DNA of 64,000 nt from Rhodospirillales bacterium BBD 1991-14 (GTDB lineage Bacteria; Pseudomonadota; Alphaproteobacteria; Kiloniellales; Kiloniellaceae), in NCBI GenBank assembly GCA_001657395.1, contig LYSY01000003.1, forward strand, positions 248,001 to 312,000, in the 5' to 3' direction. Both the position numbers and the translations under genes were made by a program. Of the stretch, positions 27,231 through 38,874 are shown one piece after another (the stretch's first letter is position 1; each line of letters starts with the position of its first letter). The notes below the pieces were generated by a model, which saw only the letters and a list, made by a program, of their open reading frames with translations, was not told where the DNA came from and did not search any database.

Positions 27231-27819
27231 CGGGATCGCACCAGCCCCTGCGCGGAGCTTCCGGGCTCGGGCTGTCGGGGCCGCGCTTCTCGCCCTGGCG
27301 GCTCTGGCGGCGGCTTCGTCGCAGCAGAGTGCCTGGAGCGACACTGTCTCACCGGTGCGCGGCGTTGCGCAGATCGTCGATGGCGACAGCCTTGCGGTCG
27401 CGGGTCGGACCTTTGACCTTGCCGGGGTCGACGCGCCGGAACTGGCGCAGCGCTGCACCCGCGGAGAACGCCTTTATGACTGCGGCCTGCTCGCGCAGGC
27501 CGCCCTCATGGATCTGACGGCCGGCGTCCCGGTGGTGTGCCGCCGACTGGCGCAGCAGCCGGCATCAGGCGGCGTACCGCTGGCGCGCTGCACGGCAGGG
27601 GGTTACGACCTCTCGGAGGGCATGGTCTACACGGGCTGGGCGCTGATCCCGCCGGGCGGCGGGGCCGCGGACCAATACCGAGCCGCCTTCGGCCCGATCC
27701 AGGAGGGTGCCAGAGAACGCCGGCGCGGCCTTTGGAAGGGCGCGTTCGTCGAACCCTGGGCCTGGCGCCGGGGACAGCGCCTGGCCGGCGAGCCTCTGGC
27801 GGACGGGGCAAGCCGGTAA
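27157..27819 (+). CDS. Thermonuclease-like (SNase-fold) exported protein
   Basis: 220 residues. A basic N-terminus leads to a hydrophobic segment (AVGAALLALAALAAASS, 39-55), a signal or anchor, then an SNase-like domain (GVAQIVDGDSLAVAGRTFDLAGVDAPELAQRC... to RRRGLWKGAF). Family Asp and Glu of the calcium/catalytic loop are present in GVDAPE, but the arginine expected five residues earlier (RLxGxDAPE in active enzymes) is Asp here (FDLAGVDAPE), so activity is doubtful. ATG 27157 lies inside the XRE gene and is the only start that keeps the signal; true start uncertain. Confidence 0.75.
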   Translation: MPRCGGRSTRWSRPSASIAAIRPADGIAPAPARSFRARAVGAALLALAALAAASSQQSAWSDTVSPVRGVAQIVDGDSLAVAGRTFDLAGVDAPELAQRCTRGERLYDCGLLAQAALMDLTAGVPVVCRRLAQQPASGGVPLARCTAGGYDLSEGMVYTGWALIPPGGGAADQYRAAFGPIQEGARERRRGLWKGAFVEPWAWRRGQRLAGEPLADGASR

Positions 27820-27965
27820 TACAGGCGCCCGGCCGCCGCGAAATCCCAACGGCTGGAAAGAGCGGACGCGGTCCCTTTGTCGCTGGACGCCGGGGGTCGG
27901 ACGGCGCCACTATGCTCCCTGCTTCTGGGATTTTGCTTCTGGCGTTGCCTTCGGGGGAAGGAACG

Positions 27966-28529
27966 ATGGCGTTGTTGCGGTTTATGACAGTGACCGTTGC
28001 CCTCGGCAGCTTTGGTCTTTCAGCGCTTTGGGCCCTCCCCGCCCTGGCCCAGAATCGAAGCCTGCAGAGCGACGGCTACTTTTCGCCGACCTATGCCGCT
28101 TCCGCCCAGGGCTCACCCTACCGGGACGTCTATTCCCAGACCTTCGGGTCCGCCGCCGGGTCCGCCGCCGGGTCCGCCGCGCCGCCGCCGCCCGACCCGC
28201 AGGAAGCCGCCGCCACGCTTGTCCCCAGCAGGCCTGTGGAGGACCTCGTCTTCGTGATCGACAGCAAGGGCCTCGCCACCTATCGCGCGGACGACTACGG
28301 CGCCGGCCACGGCGCGGCCATCGCCCGCGGCCCGCTGCCGCTTGTGCCGGAAGCGAAGTCCATCGCCGGCGCCACCGTGCAGGTGCCCACCGTTGCCGAC
28401 AGTCTCTATCTGCAGCCGCCGCTGGAAACGGCCGGTGGCCCACAAGCCGCTACTCCTGCCGCCACTCCCATACGTCTCATTCCACCGCCCGAAGCCAAGC
28501 CCCCGGACGGGTCCACAGGCAACCAGTGA
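27966..28529 (+). CDS. Secreted proline/alanine-rich protein, unrecognised
   Basis: 187 residues. A Sec signal peptide ends at LWALPALAQ (1-29). The mature chain has a low-complexity linker, GSAAGSAAGSAAPPPPDP (about 59-76), encoded by a 12-base DNA repeat, then a segment with VEDLVFVIDSKGLATYRADDYG and a Pro-rich tail. No domain was recognised. GGAAGGA precedes ATG 27966. The stop overlaps the GTG of the 2OG oxygenase by four bases, so the two genes are probably translated together; whether the products interact cannot be seen, since one is exported and the other cytosolic. Confidence 0.68.
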   Translation: MALLRFMTVTVALGSFGLSALWALPALAQNRSLQSDGYFSPTYAASAQGSPYRDVYSQTFGSAAGSAAGSAAPPPPDPQEAAATLVPSRPVEDLVFVIDSKGLATYRADDYGAGHGAAIARGPLPLVPEAKSIAGATVQVPTVADSLYLQPPLETAGGPQAATPAATPIRLIPPPEAKPPDGSTGNQ

Positions 28530-29158
28530 CCCTCGGCGCGGTTTTCGGGGGCCTGCAGAGCGACGGTGCGGCGCTGGCGGAGGCGATCACCGCCCTGCCG
28601 GAGGCCGATGCCGTTTCCCTTCCGCTGCTGGGAGCCGAAGCGATCGATGCCTTGGTCGCGGAATCGCAAAACCTGCGTTACCGGCCGGCACGGCCCGTGA
28701 TCGGCAGCGGCGACAAGCGGGTCTGGCAGGACTGCGAGGTGAGCTGTGCGGTCCCCGGGGACGGCGCCCTGGCTGCCTGCGCCGCAGCGCTCGAAGGAGT
28801 TCTCACCGAGGCCCTGGGCCTGCTCGGCCCGCCCGCGCTCAGCGAAGGCTTTGCCGTCAACGACCTGATCGTTCAGCGCTACCCCAGGGGCTCCGGCGGG
28901 ATCACGCCGCACCGCGACCACATCGCCTATCGTGGTCTGATCTCCGTCATCACCCTGACCGGACGCTGCCGCTTTGCGGTCTGCAGCGACCGCAGCGGCA
29001 GCGACGCCCGGGCCGTGGCGGCACCGCCGGGCTGGCTGGTGCTGATGCGCGGACCGGGGCTCTATGGCCGGACGGACCGCCCCTTTCACTTCGTCGACCG
29101 CTTCGAAACCCCTCGGATCAGCGTCGGCCTGCGCTACGACCGCCGGCTTGTGTCGTGA
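28526..29158 (+). CDS. 2-oxoglutarate/Fe(II)-dependent oxygenase-like protein
   Basis: 210 residues of a double-stranded beta-helix oxygenase. The iron triad is His129-x-Asp131 in TPHRDHIAYRGLISVITL and His188 in FHFVDRF, with the 2-oxoglutarate-binding Arg197 in RISVGLRYD. The NDLIVQRYPRGSGGITPHRD region resembles the AlkB-like/2OG-FeII_Oxy_2 group, which demethylates nucleic acids or modifies proteins; substrate not assignable. The start GTG 28526 overlaps the upstream stop (GTGA). It lies upstream of queA but 146 bases away, across an 8-base repeat in three copies. Confidence 0.8.
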   Translation: MTLGAVFGGLQSDGAALAEAITALPEADAVSLPLLGAEAIDALVAESQNLRYRPARPVIGSGDKRVWQDCEVSCAVPGDGALAACAAALEGVLTEALGLLGPPALSEGFAVNDLIVQRYPRGSGGITPHRDHIAYRGLISVITLTGRCRFAVCSDRSGSDARAVAAPPGWLVLMRGPGLYGRTDRPFHFVDRFETPRISVGLRYDRRLVS

Positions 29159-29192
29159 CCTGGTCTCGTGACTGGGCGGCAGTGTCGAAGCG

Positions 29193-29215
29193 CCAGGACC
29201 CCAGGACCCAGGACC
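29193..29215. repeat. 8-bp tandem repeat, three copies
   Basis: CCAGGACC occurs at 29193 and 29201 and as CAGGACC at 29209, between the 2OG oxygenase stop and queA. It is one of several three-copy repeats in the gene spacers of this window. Confidence 0.8.
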
Positions 29216-29304
29216 ATCGTATCGGGGCCCTTGGCCTGACCCGGCGCGGGTGTTAGGACAGCCGCGCCGGCATTCCCTCAGTAGGCGTTCTCCCAGACTC
29301 TGCA

Positions 29305-32658
<3,354 letters not shown>

Positions 32659-32661
32659 GCG

Positions 32662-33216
32662 ATGATCCGGCTGCACATCACCGGCGCCTCCGGCAGCGGC
32701 ACCTCGACTCTCGGGCACGCGCTCGCAGAAAACCTGCGGATCGCCCGCTTCGATACCGACGATTTCTACTGGCAGCCGAGCGAGCCGCCTTACACCGCAA
32801 AGCGCCCCGTCGGTGAACGGCTGCACCTGTTGAACGTGGCCTTCGCCGAGGCCGGCTCCTGGGTGCTCTCAGGCTCCATCGGCCACTGGGGCGCGCCGCT
32901 GATCCCGCAGTTCGATCTGGTGATCTTTCTCTCGGTGCCCACCGAAGTGCGCCTGGAACGCCTGCGCCGGCGCGAAGCCGAACGCTACGGCAGCCGGACT
33001 GAACCCGGCGGCGACCGCCACGAAGCCAGCACCGCCTTCCTGGAATGGGCGGCGGACTACGAAACCGGGCCTTCTGAAGGCCGCAGCCGGGACATGCACG
33101 AAGCCTGGATTAAAGCGCTCCCCTGCCCGGTTCTGCGCCTGGAAGGGGATCGGCCGGTCGAAACCCAACGCGCCGACAGCCTGGCGGCCATCGCAAACCA
33201 TGGCCTGTCTGTGTGA
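32662..33216 (+). CDS. Adenylate kinase-like P-loop NTPase
   Basis: 184 residues. The Walker A variant GASGSGTST (8-16) is followed by FDTDDFYWQ, SWVLSGSIGHWG and the NMP-kinase-like LVIFLSVPTEVRLERLRRREAERYG. The fold is that of small nucleoside or shikimate kinases and of FlaR-type AAA_17/18 proteins; no specific substrate can be given. It starts three bases after queG and is probably the last gene of the queuosine operon. A 7-bp-stem hairpin follows the stop. Confidence 0.85.
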   Translation: MIRLHITGASGSGTSTLGHALAENLRIARFDTDDFYWQPSEPPYTAKRPVGERLHLLNVAFAEAGSWVLSGSIGHWGAPLIPQFDLVIFLSVPTEVRLERLRRREAERYGSRTEPGGDRHEASTAFLEWAADYETGPSEGRSRDMHEAWIKALPCPVLRLEGDRPVETQRADSLAAIANHGLSV

Positions 33217-33231
33217 CGTGGCGCCGTGACT

Positions 33232-33252
33232 CAGCGCCGTCCCAGGGCGCTG
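33232..33252. terminator. Bidirectional hairpin between convergent genes
   Basis: Perfect 7-bp stem CAGCGCC / GGCGCTG with a 7-base loop, placed between the stops of the P-loop NTPase (+) and the lipoprotein (-). No T run; probably a two-way terminator-like structure. Confidence 0.45.
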
Positions 33253-33262
33253 ATCGAAGGGA

Positions 33263-33640
33263 CTATTGAGGCTGGGCTGCGGTTGGCCGCTTCGCCTTGT
33301 CCGGTGGGAAACAGACGAAGTTGACCCGGTTGGGCTGGGTCAGCGAGCAGCCGTTCCAGAAGATGTCCTCGTTCTTGCGCTCCAGACGGCCGCCGTCGCA
33401 GACGTAGGCCGCCTCGTCATCGACCTCCGAGTCCTCGTTCACGGCCGGGCTGTAGCACAGGCCGAAGGCATAAGGCCGCAGACGCGGCAACATGTCGGCG
33501 CTTTCCGCCTCGGCCGCCTCCACCGCCTCGTCCGAACCATCGACCTGAAACGGCAAGGCGCTGCAGGCCCCCAGAAGGCCCATCGCTGCGCCGCAAACCA
33601 ACGGCGCCGCCAAACGCCTGGCAGACAACCCACGGATCAT
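33263..33640 (-). CDS. Hypothetical cysteine-containing lipoprotein
   Basis: 125 residues. A signal peptide ends at lipobox LLGAC, so Cys26 is the lipidation site. The mature part has five further cysteines (FGLCYSP, AYVCDGG, WNGCSL, FVCFPPD and one more pattern position), which could form disulfides in the periplasm. GAGGGAG lies about 8 bases before ATG 33640. No family was recognised. The upstream spacer has a 13-bp repeat in three copies. Confidence 0.75.
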   Translation of the reverse strand: MIRGLSARRLAAPLVCGAAMGLLGACSALPFQVDGSDEAVEAAEAESADMLPRLRPYAFGLCYSPAVNEDSEVDDEAAYVCDGGRLERKNEDIFWNGCSLTQPNRVNFVCFPPDKAKRPTAAQPQ

Positions 33641-33667
33641 TCAAACGCTCCCTCGAGACGGCTCAGT

Positions 33668-33706
33668 CCAGTTTTGCGGCCCAGTTATGCGGCCCAGTTA
33701 TGCGGC
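33668..33706. repeat. 13-bp tandem repeat, three copies
   Basis: Units at 33668 (CCAGTTTTGCGGC), 33681 and 33694 (both CCAGTTATGCGGC). Exactly three copies, directly upstream of the lipoprotein's ribosome site region. Confidence 0.9.
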
Positions 33707-33782
33707 CGCGATGACGGCCCCCCTGTCGCGCATTGATACGCAGGCGGAGGCGTCCTGTCATCCGGGAAGCGGCGCGACTCAT

Positions 33783-33799
33783 TATTTCCACTGTGGAAA
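33783..33799. promoter_or_regulatory. Palindromic operator candidate upstream of cysG operon
   Basis: ATTTCCACTGTGGAAAT is a perfect inverted repeat with 8-bp arms and one central base, in an AT-rich promoter-like patch about 215 bases before cysG. The length and symmetry fit a dimeric regulator. Which protein binds is unknown; a sulfur-status regulator (LysR or Rrf2 type) is the obvious guess. Confidence 0.5.
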
Positions 33800-34011
33800 T
33801 GTATAATATTGAATTTCTACATTTTCCTATGGACAATTGAAAATGATCACCCTACGTTTTTTGTGAAATTGGCCGCGGCACTCGGAAGACCGAACGCCCT
33901 TGGCCGATTGCAAACTGGGTACGGCACTCTAACGCACTGACTTATATCGGATTTTCGTTTCGCAGCGCTCCGCGGCGGCAACGAGGACCTGACCGGCACG
34001 AAAGCAGGACC

Positions 34012-35445
34012 ATGCGGTATTTTCCGGCCTTTCACGATCTTTCCAGCCGCTCCGCTCTTTTGGTGGGGGGCGGCGAACTGGCGTTGCGCAAGCTGCGCCT
34101 GCTGCTGAAGGCGCACGCCAAGGTCACCCTGGTGGCGCCACGCCTCAGCGCAGAGATGGCCGAAGAGGCCCGCGACGACCGGGTCATGTGGATGTGCCGT
34201 CCGTTTATGGCCGAAGACGTCCGGGGACGCGCGCTGGTGATCTCGGCCAGCGGCAAGCCTTCCGTCGACGAAGCGGTGGCCGCAGCGGCGGCCGAGGCCG
34301 GCGTCGCCATCAACGTGGTCGACCGGCCCGACCTTTCCAGCTTCATCATGCCGGCCGTGATCGACCGCGACCCCCTGGTGATCGGTATCTCCAGCGGCGG
34401 CGACGCGCCGATCCTAGCGCGCCAGCTCCGGGCGCGGATCGAGGCTATGCTCCCCGCCCGCCTGGGCGCCCTGGCGCGCTTTGCCGGTACCTTTCGCGCA
34501 GCGGTCGGGGCGACCATACCCCCGGCCGGCCGCCGGCGCTTCTGGGAGCGGTTCTTCACCGGCCCGATCGCCGAAGAGGTGCTGGCCGGGCGCGAAACGG
34601 CGGCGCGCGAGGCCATGCTGGGCCTGATCAACGGCCCGGCGTCGCAGGCCGCGCCGGCCGGTTCGGTGGCCATCGTCGGTGCCGGCCCGGGCGATCCGGA
34701 CCTGCTCACTTTCAAGGCTCTGCGCCGCCTGCAGGAAGCCGACGTCGTGCTCTACGACAAACTGGTCGGCCCGGAGATCGTCGACTATGCGCGCCGCGAC
34801 GCCGAGCGGATCTATGTCGGCAAGGCCAAGGCCAACCACAGCAAGAGCCAGGACGAGATCAACGCCCTGATGGCCGAGCACGCCCTGGCCGGGCGCCGGG
34901 TCGTGCGCCTGAAAGGCGGCGACCCCTTCATCTTCGGACGCGGCGGCGAGGAGATGGACTACCTCGAAGGCCGCGGCGTCACGGTGGAGGTGGTGCCGGG
35001 CGTGACGGCGGCCGCCGGCTGCGCCGCGGCAGCGGGCATTCCCCTCACCCTGCGGGGCACGGCCCTGGCCGTCACCTTCATCACCGGTCATGCGCGGGAC
35101 GGCGAGCCGGATCTGGACTGGACCAGCCTGGCCAGCGGCAAGCAGACCCTGGCGGTCTACATGGGCGTCTCCACGGCCGGCGTGGTCGCGGAGCGTCTGA
35201 TCGAACACGGGCTTGCCGCCGCCACCCCGGTCGCCGTGATCGAAAACGGCACCCGCGACGACCAACGCATCGTCACCGCACGGCTGGAGGATCTGGATCA
35301 GCGCCTGCAGCAGGCGGCGGTCACGGGCCCAGCGCTCATCATCATCGGCGAGGTCGCCCGCAAGGCCATGACCGGCGAGGACCGGACCCTGGGGGCCGAG
35401 CTGGCCGCCCTCCCCCAACGCCTGCCCGAAGCCTTGGCCGTCTGA
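34012..35445 (+). CDS. cysG: Siroheme synthase (fused CysG)
   Basis: 477-residue fusion that makes siroheme from uroporphyrinogen III. The N-terminal 210 residues are the precorrin-2 dehydrogenase/ferrochelatase (LLVGGGELALRKLRLLLKAHAKVTLVAP NAD-binding fold; INVVDRPDLSSFIMPAVIDRDPLVIGISSGGDAPILAR). From about 220 comes the SAM uroporphyrinogen methyltransferase (VAIVGAGPGDPDLLTFKALRRLQEADVVLYDKLV; RLKGGDPFIFGRGGEE; VVPGVTAAAGCAA). It heads the run cysG-DUF2849-cysI-DUF934-cysH and supplies the cofactor for cysI. Confidence 0.97.
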   Translation: MRYFPAFHDLSSRSALLVGGGELALRKLRLLLKAHAKVTLVAPRLSAEMAEEARDDRVMWMCRPFMAEDVRGRALVISASGKPSVDEAVAAAAAEAGVAINVVDRPDLSSFIMPAVIDRDPLVIGISSGGDAPILARQLRARIEAMLPARLGALARFAGTFRAAVGATIPPAGRRRFWERFFTGPIAEEVLAGRETAAREAMLGLINGPASQAAPAGSVAIVGAGPGDPDLLTFKALRRLQEADVVLYDKLVGPEIVDYARRDAERIYVGKAKANHSKSQDEINALMAEHALAGRRVVRLKGGDPFIFGRGGEEMDYLEGRGVTVEVVPGVTAAAGCAAAAGIPLTLRGTALAVTFITGHARDGEPDLDWTSLASGKQTLAVYMGVSTAGVVAERLIEHGLAAATPVAVIENGTRDDQRIVTARLEDLDQRLQQAAVTGPALIIIGEVARKAMTGEDRTLGAELAALPQRLPEALAV

Positions 35446-35459
35446 CGGAGACCTGTGTC

Positions 35460-35780
35460 ATGCCACCGAAAGCCACCCCTTTGAGAGCCGTCACCGCCAA
35501 CCGCCTGCGCGAAGGCGATGTCGTCTACCTGACCGAAAGCGGCCTGTGGACCGCCTGGCTGAACCAGGCCGTCACCAGCAATGACGCTGCGGCTCAGGAC
35601 GAGATGCTGAAGCGCGCGGAGGCGGACGTGGCCGCGCGCAAGATCGTCGGTCCCTACCTGGTCGAGGTGACCGAGGTGGACGGCATCCTTCAGCCGCTTT
35701 CGACCCGTGAAACCATCCGCGCCGCGGGGCCGACCGTGCGCGCCGACTATCGCAAGGCCCCTCTGGTGGCGGAAGCCTAG
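35460..35780 (+). CDS. DUF2849 protein of the sulfite-reduction operon
   Basis: 106 residues, small beta-rich protein (RAVTANRLREGDVVYLTESGLWTAWLNQAVT...VGPYLVEV). DUF2849 genes sit between cysG and cysI in most alphaproteobacteria, so a helper role in sulfite reduction (assembly or electron delivery) is inferred; no catalytic motif is seen. It starts 14 bases after cysG and ends 20 bases before cysI. Confidence 0.88.
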   Translation: MPPKATPLRAVTANRLREGDVVYLTESGLWTAWLNQAVTSNDAAAQDEMLKRAEADVAARKIVGPYLVEVTEVDGILQPLSTRETIRAAGPTVRADYRKAPLVAEA

Positions 35781-35800
35781 GGCGAGAGGAACCAACGACG

Positions 35801-37456
35801 ATGTACCGCTACGACGAATTCGATCTGGCCTTCGTGCGGCAGCGCACCGCCCAGTTCCGCGGACAGGTGGAACGCCGCCTCTCCGGCGAGCTGAGCGAGG
35901 AGGAGTTCCGGCCCCTGCGGCTGATGAACGGGCTCTATCTGCAGCTTCACGCCTATATGCTGCGCGTCGCCGTGCCCTACGGCACGCTGTCCTCACGCCA
36001 GATGCGCAGGCTGGCCAGCATCGCGCGCGACTACGACCGCGGCTATGGCCATTTCACCACGCGCCAGAACATCCAGTACAACTGGCCGAAGCTGGAAGAT
36101 GTGCCGAAGATCCTGGAGGAGCTGGCCGAGGTCGAGATGCACGCCATCCAGACCAGCGGCAACTGCATCCGCAACGTCACCGCCGATCACTTTGCCGGCG
36201 CCAGCGCCGACGAGATCGAGGACCCGCGTATCTACGGCGAGATCATCCGCCAGTGGTCGACCCTGCACCCTGAATTCTCGTTCCTGCCGCGCAAGTTCAA
36301 GATCGCCATCACCGGCGCACCGAACGATCGCGCCGCCGTGCGCTTCCACGACATCGGCCTGCAGGTCCGCCGCAACGCTGAGGGCGAGGTCGGCTTCGCG
36401 GTGATCGTCGGCGGCGGCCAGGGCCGCACCCCGGTGATCGGCACCACCATCCGCGAATTCCTGCCCAAGGCGCACCTGCTGAGCTACCTGGAGGCCATCC
36501 TTCGGGTCTACAATCAGCTCGGCCGGCGCGACAACCTCTACAAGGCGCGCATCAAGATCCTGGTGCAGCAGACCGGAGCCGAGGAGTTCACCCGGCTGGT
36601 CGAAGAGGAATGGGCGCATCTGAAAGACGGCGCCCTCACGCTGCCGGCCGAGGAGATCGCCCGCATCGAGAGCTACTTCGCCCCGCCGGCCTTTGAGACA
36701 CTGCCGGAGAGCGACCGCGGCTTCGAGGCTCGGCGCTTCGAGGACCGGGACTTCGCCCGCTGGGTGCGCAGCAACGTCTCCGCGCACAAGATCCCCGGCT
36801 ACGCCATCGTCTCCATCTCCCTGAAGCCCGAGGGCGAGGCGCCGGGCGATGCCAGCGCCGAGCAGATGGACGCCGTGGCCGATCTTGCCGAGGCTTTCAG
36901 CTTCGATGAGATCCGCGTCACCCACGAGCAGAACCTGGTGCTGCCGCACGTGAAGCTCAGTGACCTGGCGAAGGTCTGGGAAACGCTGGCGCAGCACGGC
37001 CTGGGCACGCCCAATATCGGCCTTGTCTCCGACATCATCGCCTGCCCAGGGCTCGACTACTGCAACCTGGCCAACGCCCGCTCCATTCCCGTCGCCCAGC
37101 GCATCACGCAGCGCTTCAGCGACCTGAACCGCCAGCACGAGATCGGCGATCTGAAGATCAAGATCTCCGGCTGCATCAATGCCTGCGGCCACCATCACGC
37201 CGGCCACATCGGCATCCTGGGCGTCGACAAGAAGGGCGAGGAGTTCTACCAGATCACCCTGGGCGGCAGCGCCGACGAAAACGCCGCGGTCGGCAAGATC
37301 GTCGGCCCTGCCTTCTCCTACGACGCGGTCGTCGATGCCGTCGACAACATCGTCGAGACCTATCTGGACCTGCGCCAGGACAACGAGAAGTTCAACGACA
37401 CCTATGCCCGCGTCGGCCTCGCGCCGTTCAAGGAGAAGCTCTATGCCGCTGCTTAA
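35801..37456 (+). CDS. cysI: Sulfite reductase hemoprotein (nitrite/sulfite reductase family)
   Basis: 551 residues. Six-electron reduction of sulfite to sulfide using siroheme and a [4Fe-4S] cluster. Cluster and siroheme-bridging cysteines are Cys415 and Cys421 (CPGLDYC) and Cys458 and Cys462 (CINAC, followed by GHHHAGHIG). Two ferredoxin-like half domains are visible (FTTRQNIQYNWPKLEDVPKIL; FDEIRVTHEQNLVLPHV). Without a flavoprotein CysJ in the operon, ferredoxin or a DUF934-linked donor is the likely electron source. Nitrite reductase cannot be excluded by sequence alone, but the operon argues for sulfite. Confidence 0.95.
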   Translation: MYRYDEFDLAFVRQRTAQFRGQVERRLSGELSEEEFRPLRLMNGLYLQLHAYMLRVAVPYGTLSSRQMRRLASIARDYDRGYGHFTTRQNIQYNWPKLEDVPKILEELAEVEMHAIQTSGNCIRNVTADHFAGASADEIEDPRIYGEIIRQWSTLHPEFSFLPRKFKIAITGAPNDRAAVRFHDIGLQVRRNAEGEVGFAVIVGGGQGRTPVIGTTIREFLPKAHLLSYLEAILRVYNQLGRRDNLYKARIKILVQQTGAEEFTRLVEEEWAHLKDGALTLPAEEIARIESYFAPPAFETLPESDRGFEARRFEDRDFARWVRSNVSAHKIPGYAIVSISLKPEGEAPGDASAEQMDAVADLAEAFSFDEIRVTHEQNLVLPHVKLSDLAKVWETLAQHGLGTPNIGLVSDIIACPGLDYCNLANARSIPVAQRITQRFSDLNRQHEIGDLKIKISGCINACGHHHAGHIGILGVDKKGEEFYQITLGGSADENAAVGKIVGPAFSYDAVVDAVDNIVETYLDLRQDNEKFNDTYARVGLAPFKEKLYAAA

Positions 37457-37997
37457 AGACGGCCGGATCAGCGACGATCCCTGGTCGGATCTGCCTGAGA
37501 CGCCGGAGCCCGCCAGCGGCGCCGACGTAGGCGCGCCGGATACCCCGTCTCTGGACGTGGACCTGATCGTCACCCTGGGCCAATGGCGCGAGCAGCGTGA
37601 GACGCTGCTGCGCCGCAACGGCCGCCTCGGCCTGCGCCTGGCCAGCGACCAGCCGCCGGAAGAGATCGCCGGCGATCTGGAGCACTTCGACCTCATTGCC
37701 CTGGAGTTCCCGAAGTTCAACGACGGCCGCGCCTACTCCTATGCGCGCCTGCTGCGTGAGCGGCACGGCTTCAGGGGCGAACTGCGCGCGGTGGGCAACG
37801 TGCTGCGCGACCAGCTCTTCTTCATGCTGCGCTGCGGCTTCGACAGCTTCGCGGTGGCGGACGAGAAAACCGCGGCGGCCTGGAAAGACGCCATCGAGGA
37901 AATCCAGGTCTGGTATCAGCCGACCGCAGATGGCCGTGCGCCCAGCGGTGCGCTGGGCGCCGGCTTCCGGTCTTCGCGCGCCGTAGCCGCCGAGTAG
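37443..37997 (+). CDS. DUF934 protein of the sulfite-reduction operon
   Basis: 184 residues. The conserved core runs LRLASDQPPEEIAGDLEHFDLIALEFPKFNDGRAYSYARLLRERHGFRGELRAVGNVLRDQLFFMLRCGFDSFAV. DUF934 proteins follow cysI across proteobacteria and are annotated as probable sulfite-reduction oxidoreductases, though no cofactor motif is visible. ATG 37443 overlaps the cysI end by 14 bases, so translation is coupled. Confidence 0.9.
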   Translation: MPLLKDGRISDDPWSDLPETPEPASGADVGAPDTPSLDVDLIVTLGQWREQRETLLRRNGRLGLRLASDQPPEEIAGDLEHFDLIALEFPKFNDGRAYSYARLLRERHGFRGELRAVGNVLRDQLFFMLRCGFDSFAVADEKTAAAWKDAIEEIQVWYQPTADGRAPSGALGAGFRSSRAVAAE

Positions 37998-38046
37998 CAC
38001 CGCCCACAGCCACCGGACAACACACTTGGACCGGGGAGTCGCAAAA

Positions 38047-38844
38047 GTGCTGGCTTCAAGGACGAGCAGATCGGCGTTGACGGTTCGCCCGGCGGCCAAC
38101 CAGGACCGCGCCCTGAGACTGCGGGAGCGCGCCCGCCTTCTGGAACTGCGCTACGGCGCCGCCGACAGCGAAACGGTGCTGGAGGCGGCGATCAAGCATG
38201 TCTTTCCCGGACGCATCGCGGTGGTGTCGTCGTTCGGTGCGGAGTCGGCGGTGCTGCTGGACCTCGTTGCCCGGATCGACCCGGCAACCCCGGTGATCTT
38301 CCTGGAGACCGGCAAGCACTTCGACGAAACCCTTGCCTACCGGGACGGCCTGGCAGAGCGGCTGGGACTGACCGACCTGCGCTCGGTGACGCCGGCGGCG
38401 GAGGACCTTGGCCGCGCCGATGCGGACGGCACGCTGTGGCAGCGCAACCCGGACCTCTGCTGCCACCTGCGCAAGGTCCTGCCGCTGCAGCGGGCGCTCA
38501 GCGGTTTCAGCGCCTGGATCAACGGCCGCAAGCGCTTCCAGGGCGGCCTGCGCGGCGCGATCCCGGTCTTTGAGGCCGAGACCGGCCGCATCAAGGTTAA
38601 CCCCCTGGCCCACTGGGACGCCGCGCAACTGCGCGAGGCTTTCGAGACCCGGGGCCTGCCGACCCACCCGCTGGCGGAGCAGGGCTATGCCTCCATCGGC
38701 TGCGTCCCCTGCACGGCCCCCTCCGAGGTCCCTGCGGAGGGCGCTGAGGCAGGCTCCCGCAGCGGGCGCTGGCAGGGCAGCGGCAAGACCGAGTGCGGCA
38801 TCCACAAGGCTCCCTGGGCCCGGCAGCAGATCCCCCGCGCCTGA
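38047..38844 (+). CDS. cysH: Assimilatory APS/PAPS reductase, iron-sulfur type
   Basis: Reduces activated sulfate to sulfite with thioredoxin. 265 residues. PP-loop signature VVSSFGAESAVLLDL (59-73). Cys138-Cys139 (CCHLRK) with Cys219 and Cys222 (CVPC) make the [4Fe-4S] set that marks the APS-using (plant/Pseudomonas-type) branch. The catalytic Cys250 is in TECGIH. GTG 38047 with GGGGAG 9 bases upstream is preferred over TTG 38026. It completes the operon; the kinases and sulfurylase are not in the window. The stop codon lies in a 12-bp triple repeat. Confidence 0.95.
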   Translation: MLASRTSRSALTVRPAANQDRALRLRERARLLELRYGAADSETVLEAAIKHVFPGRIAVVSSFGAESAVLLDLVARIDPATPVIFLETGKHFDETLAYRDGLAERLGLTDLRSVTPAAEDLGRADADGTLWQRNPDLCCHLRKVLPLQRALSGFSAWINGRKRFQGGLRGAIPVFEAETGRIKVNPLAHWDAAQLREAFETRGLPTHPLAEQGYASIGCVPCTAPSEVPAEGAEAGSRSGRWQGSGKTECGIHKAPWARQQIPRA

Positions 38845-38874
38845 CCTCCCGCCTGACCTCCCGCCTGACCTCGC
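38839..38874. repeat. 12-bp tandem repeat, three copies
   Basis: Units GCCTGACCTCCC at 38839 and 38851, and GCCTGACCTCGC at 38863. The first copy contains the cysH stop codon. Confidence 0.9.

Larger units (their letters stand above)
33641..34011. other. Regulatory spacer upstream of the sulfur operon
   Basis: 371 bases between the lipoprotein gene and cysG. It contains the 13-bp triple repeat (33668-33706), then an AT-rich stretch (about 33780-33850) with the palindrome at 33783, and about 160 bases of leader to cysG. No gene or known riboswitch was recognised. Confidence 0.6.

Noticed and set aside
33641-34011. Riboswitch in the cysG leader
   Set aside because: No SAM, cobalamin or other known aptamer core could be recognised; only the palindrome and the triple repeat are reported.
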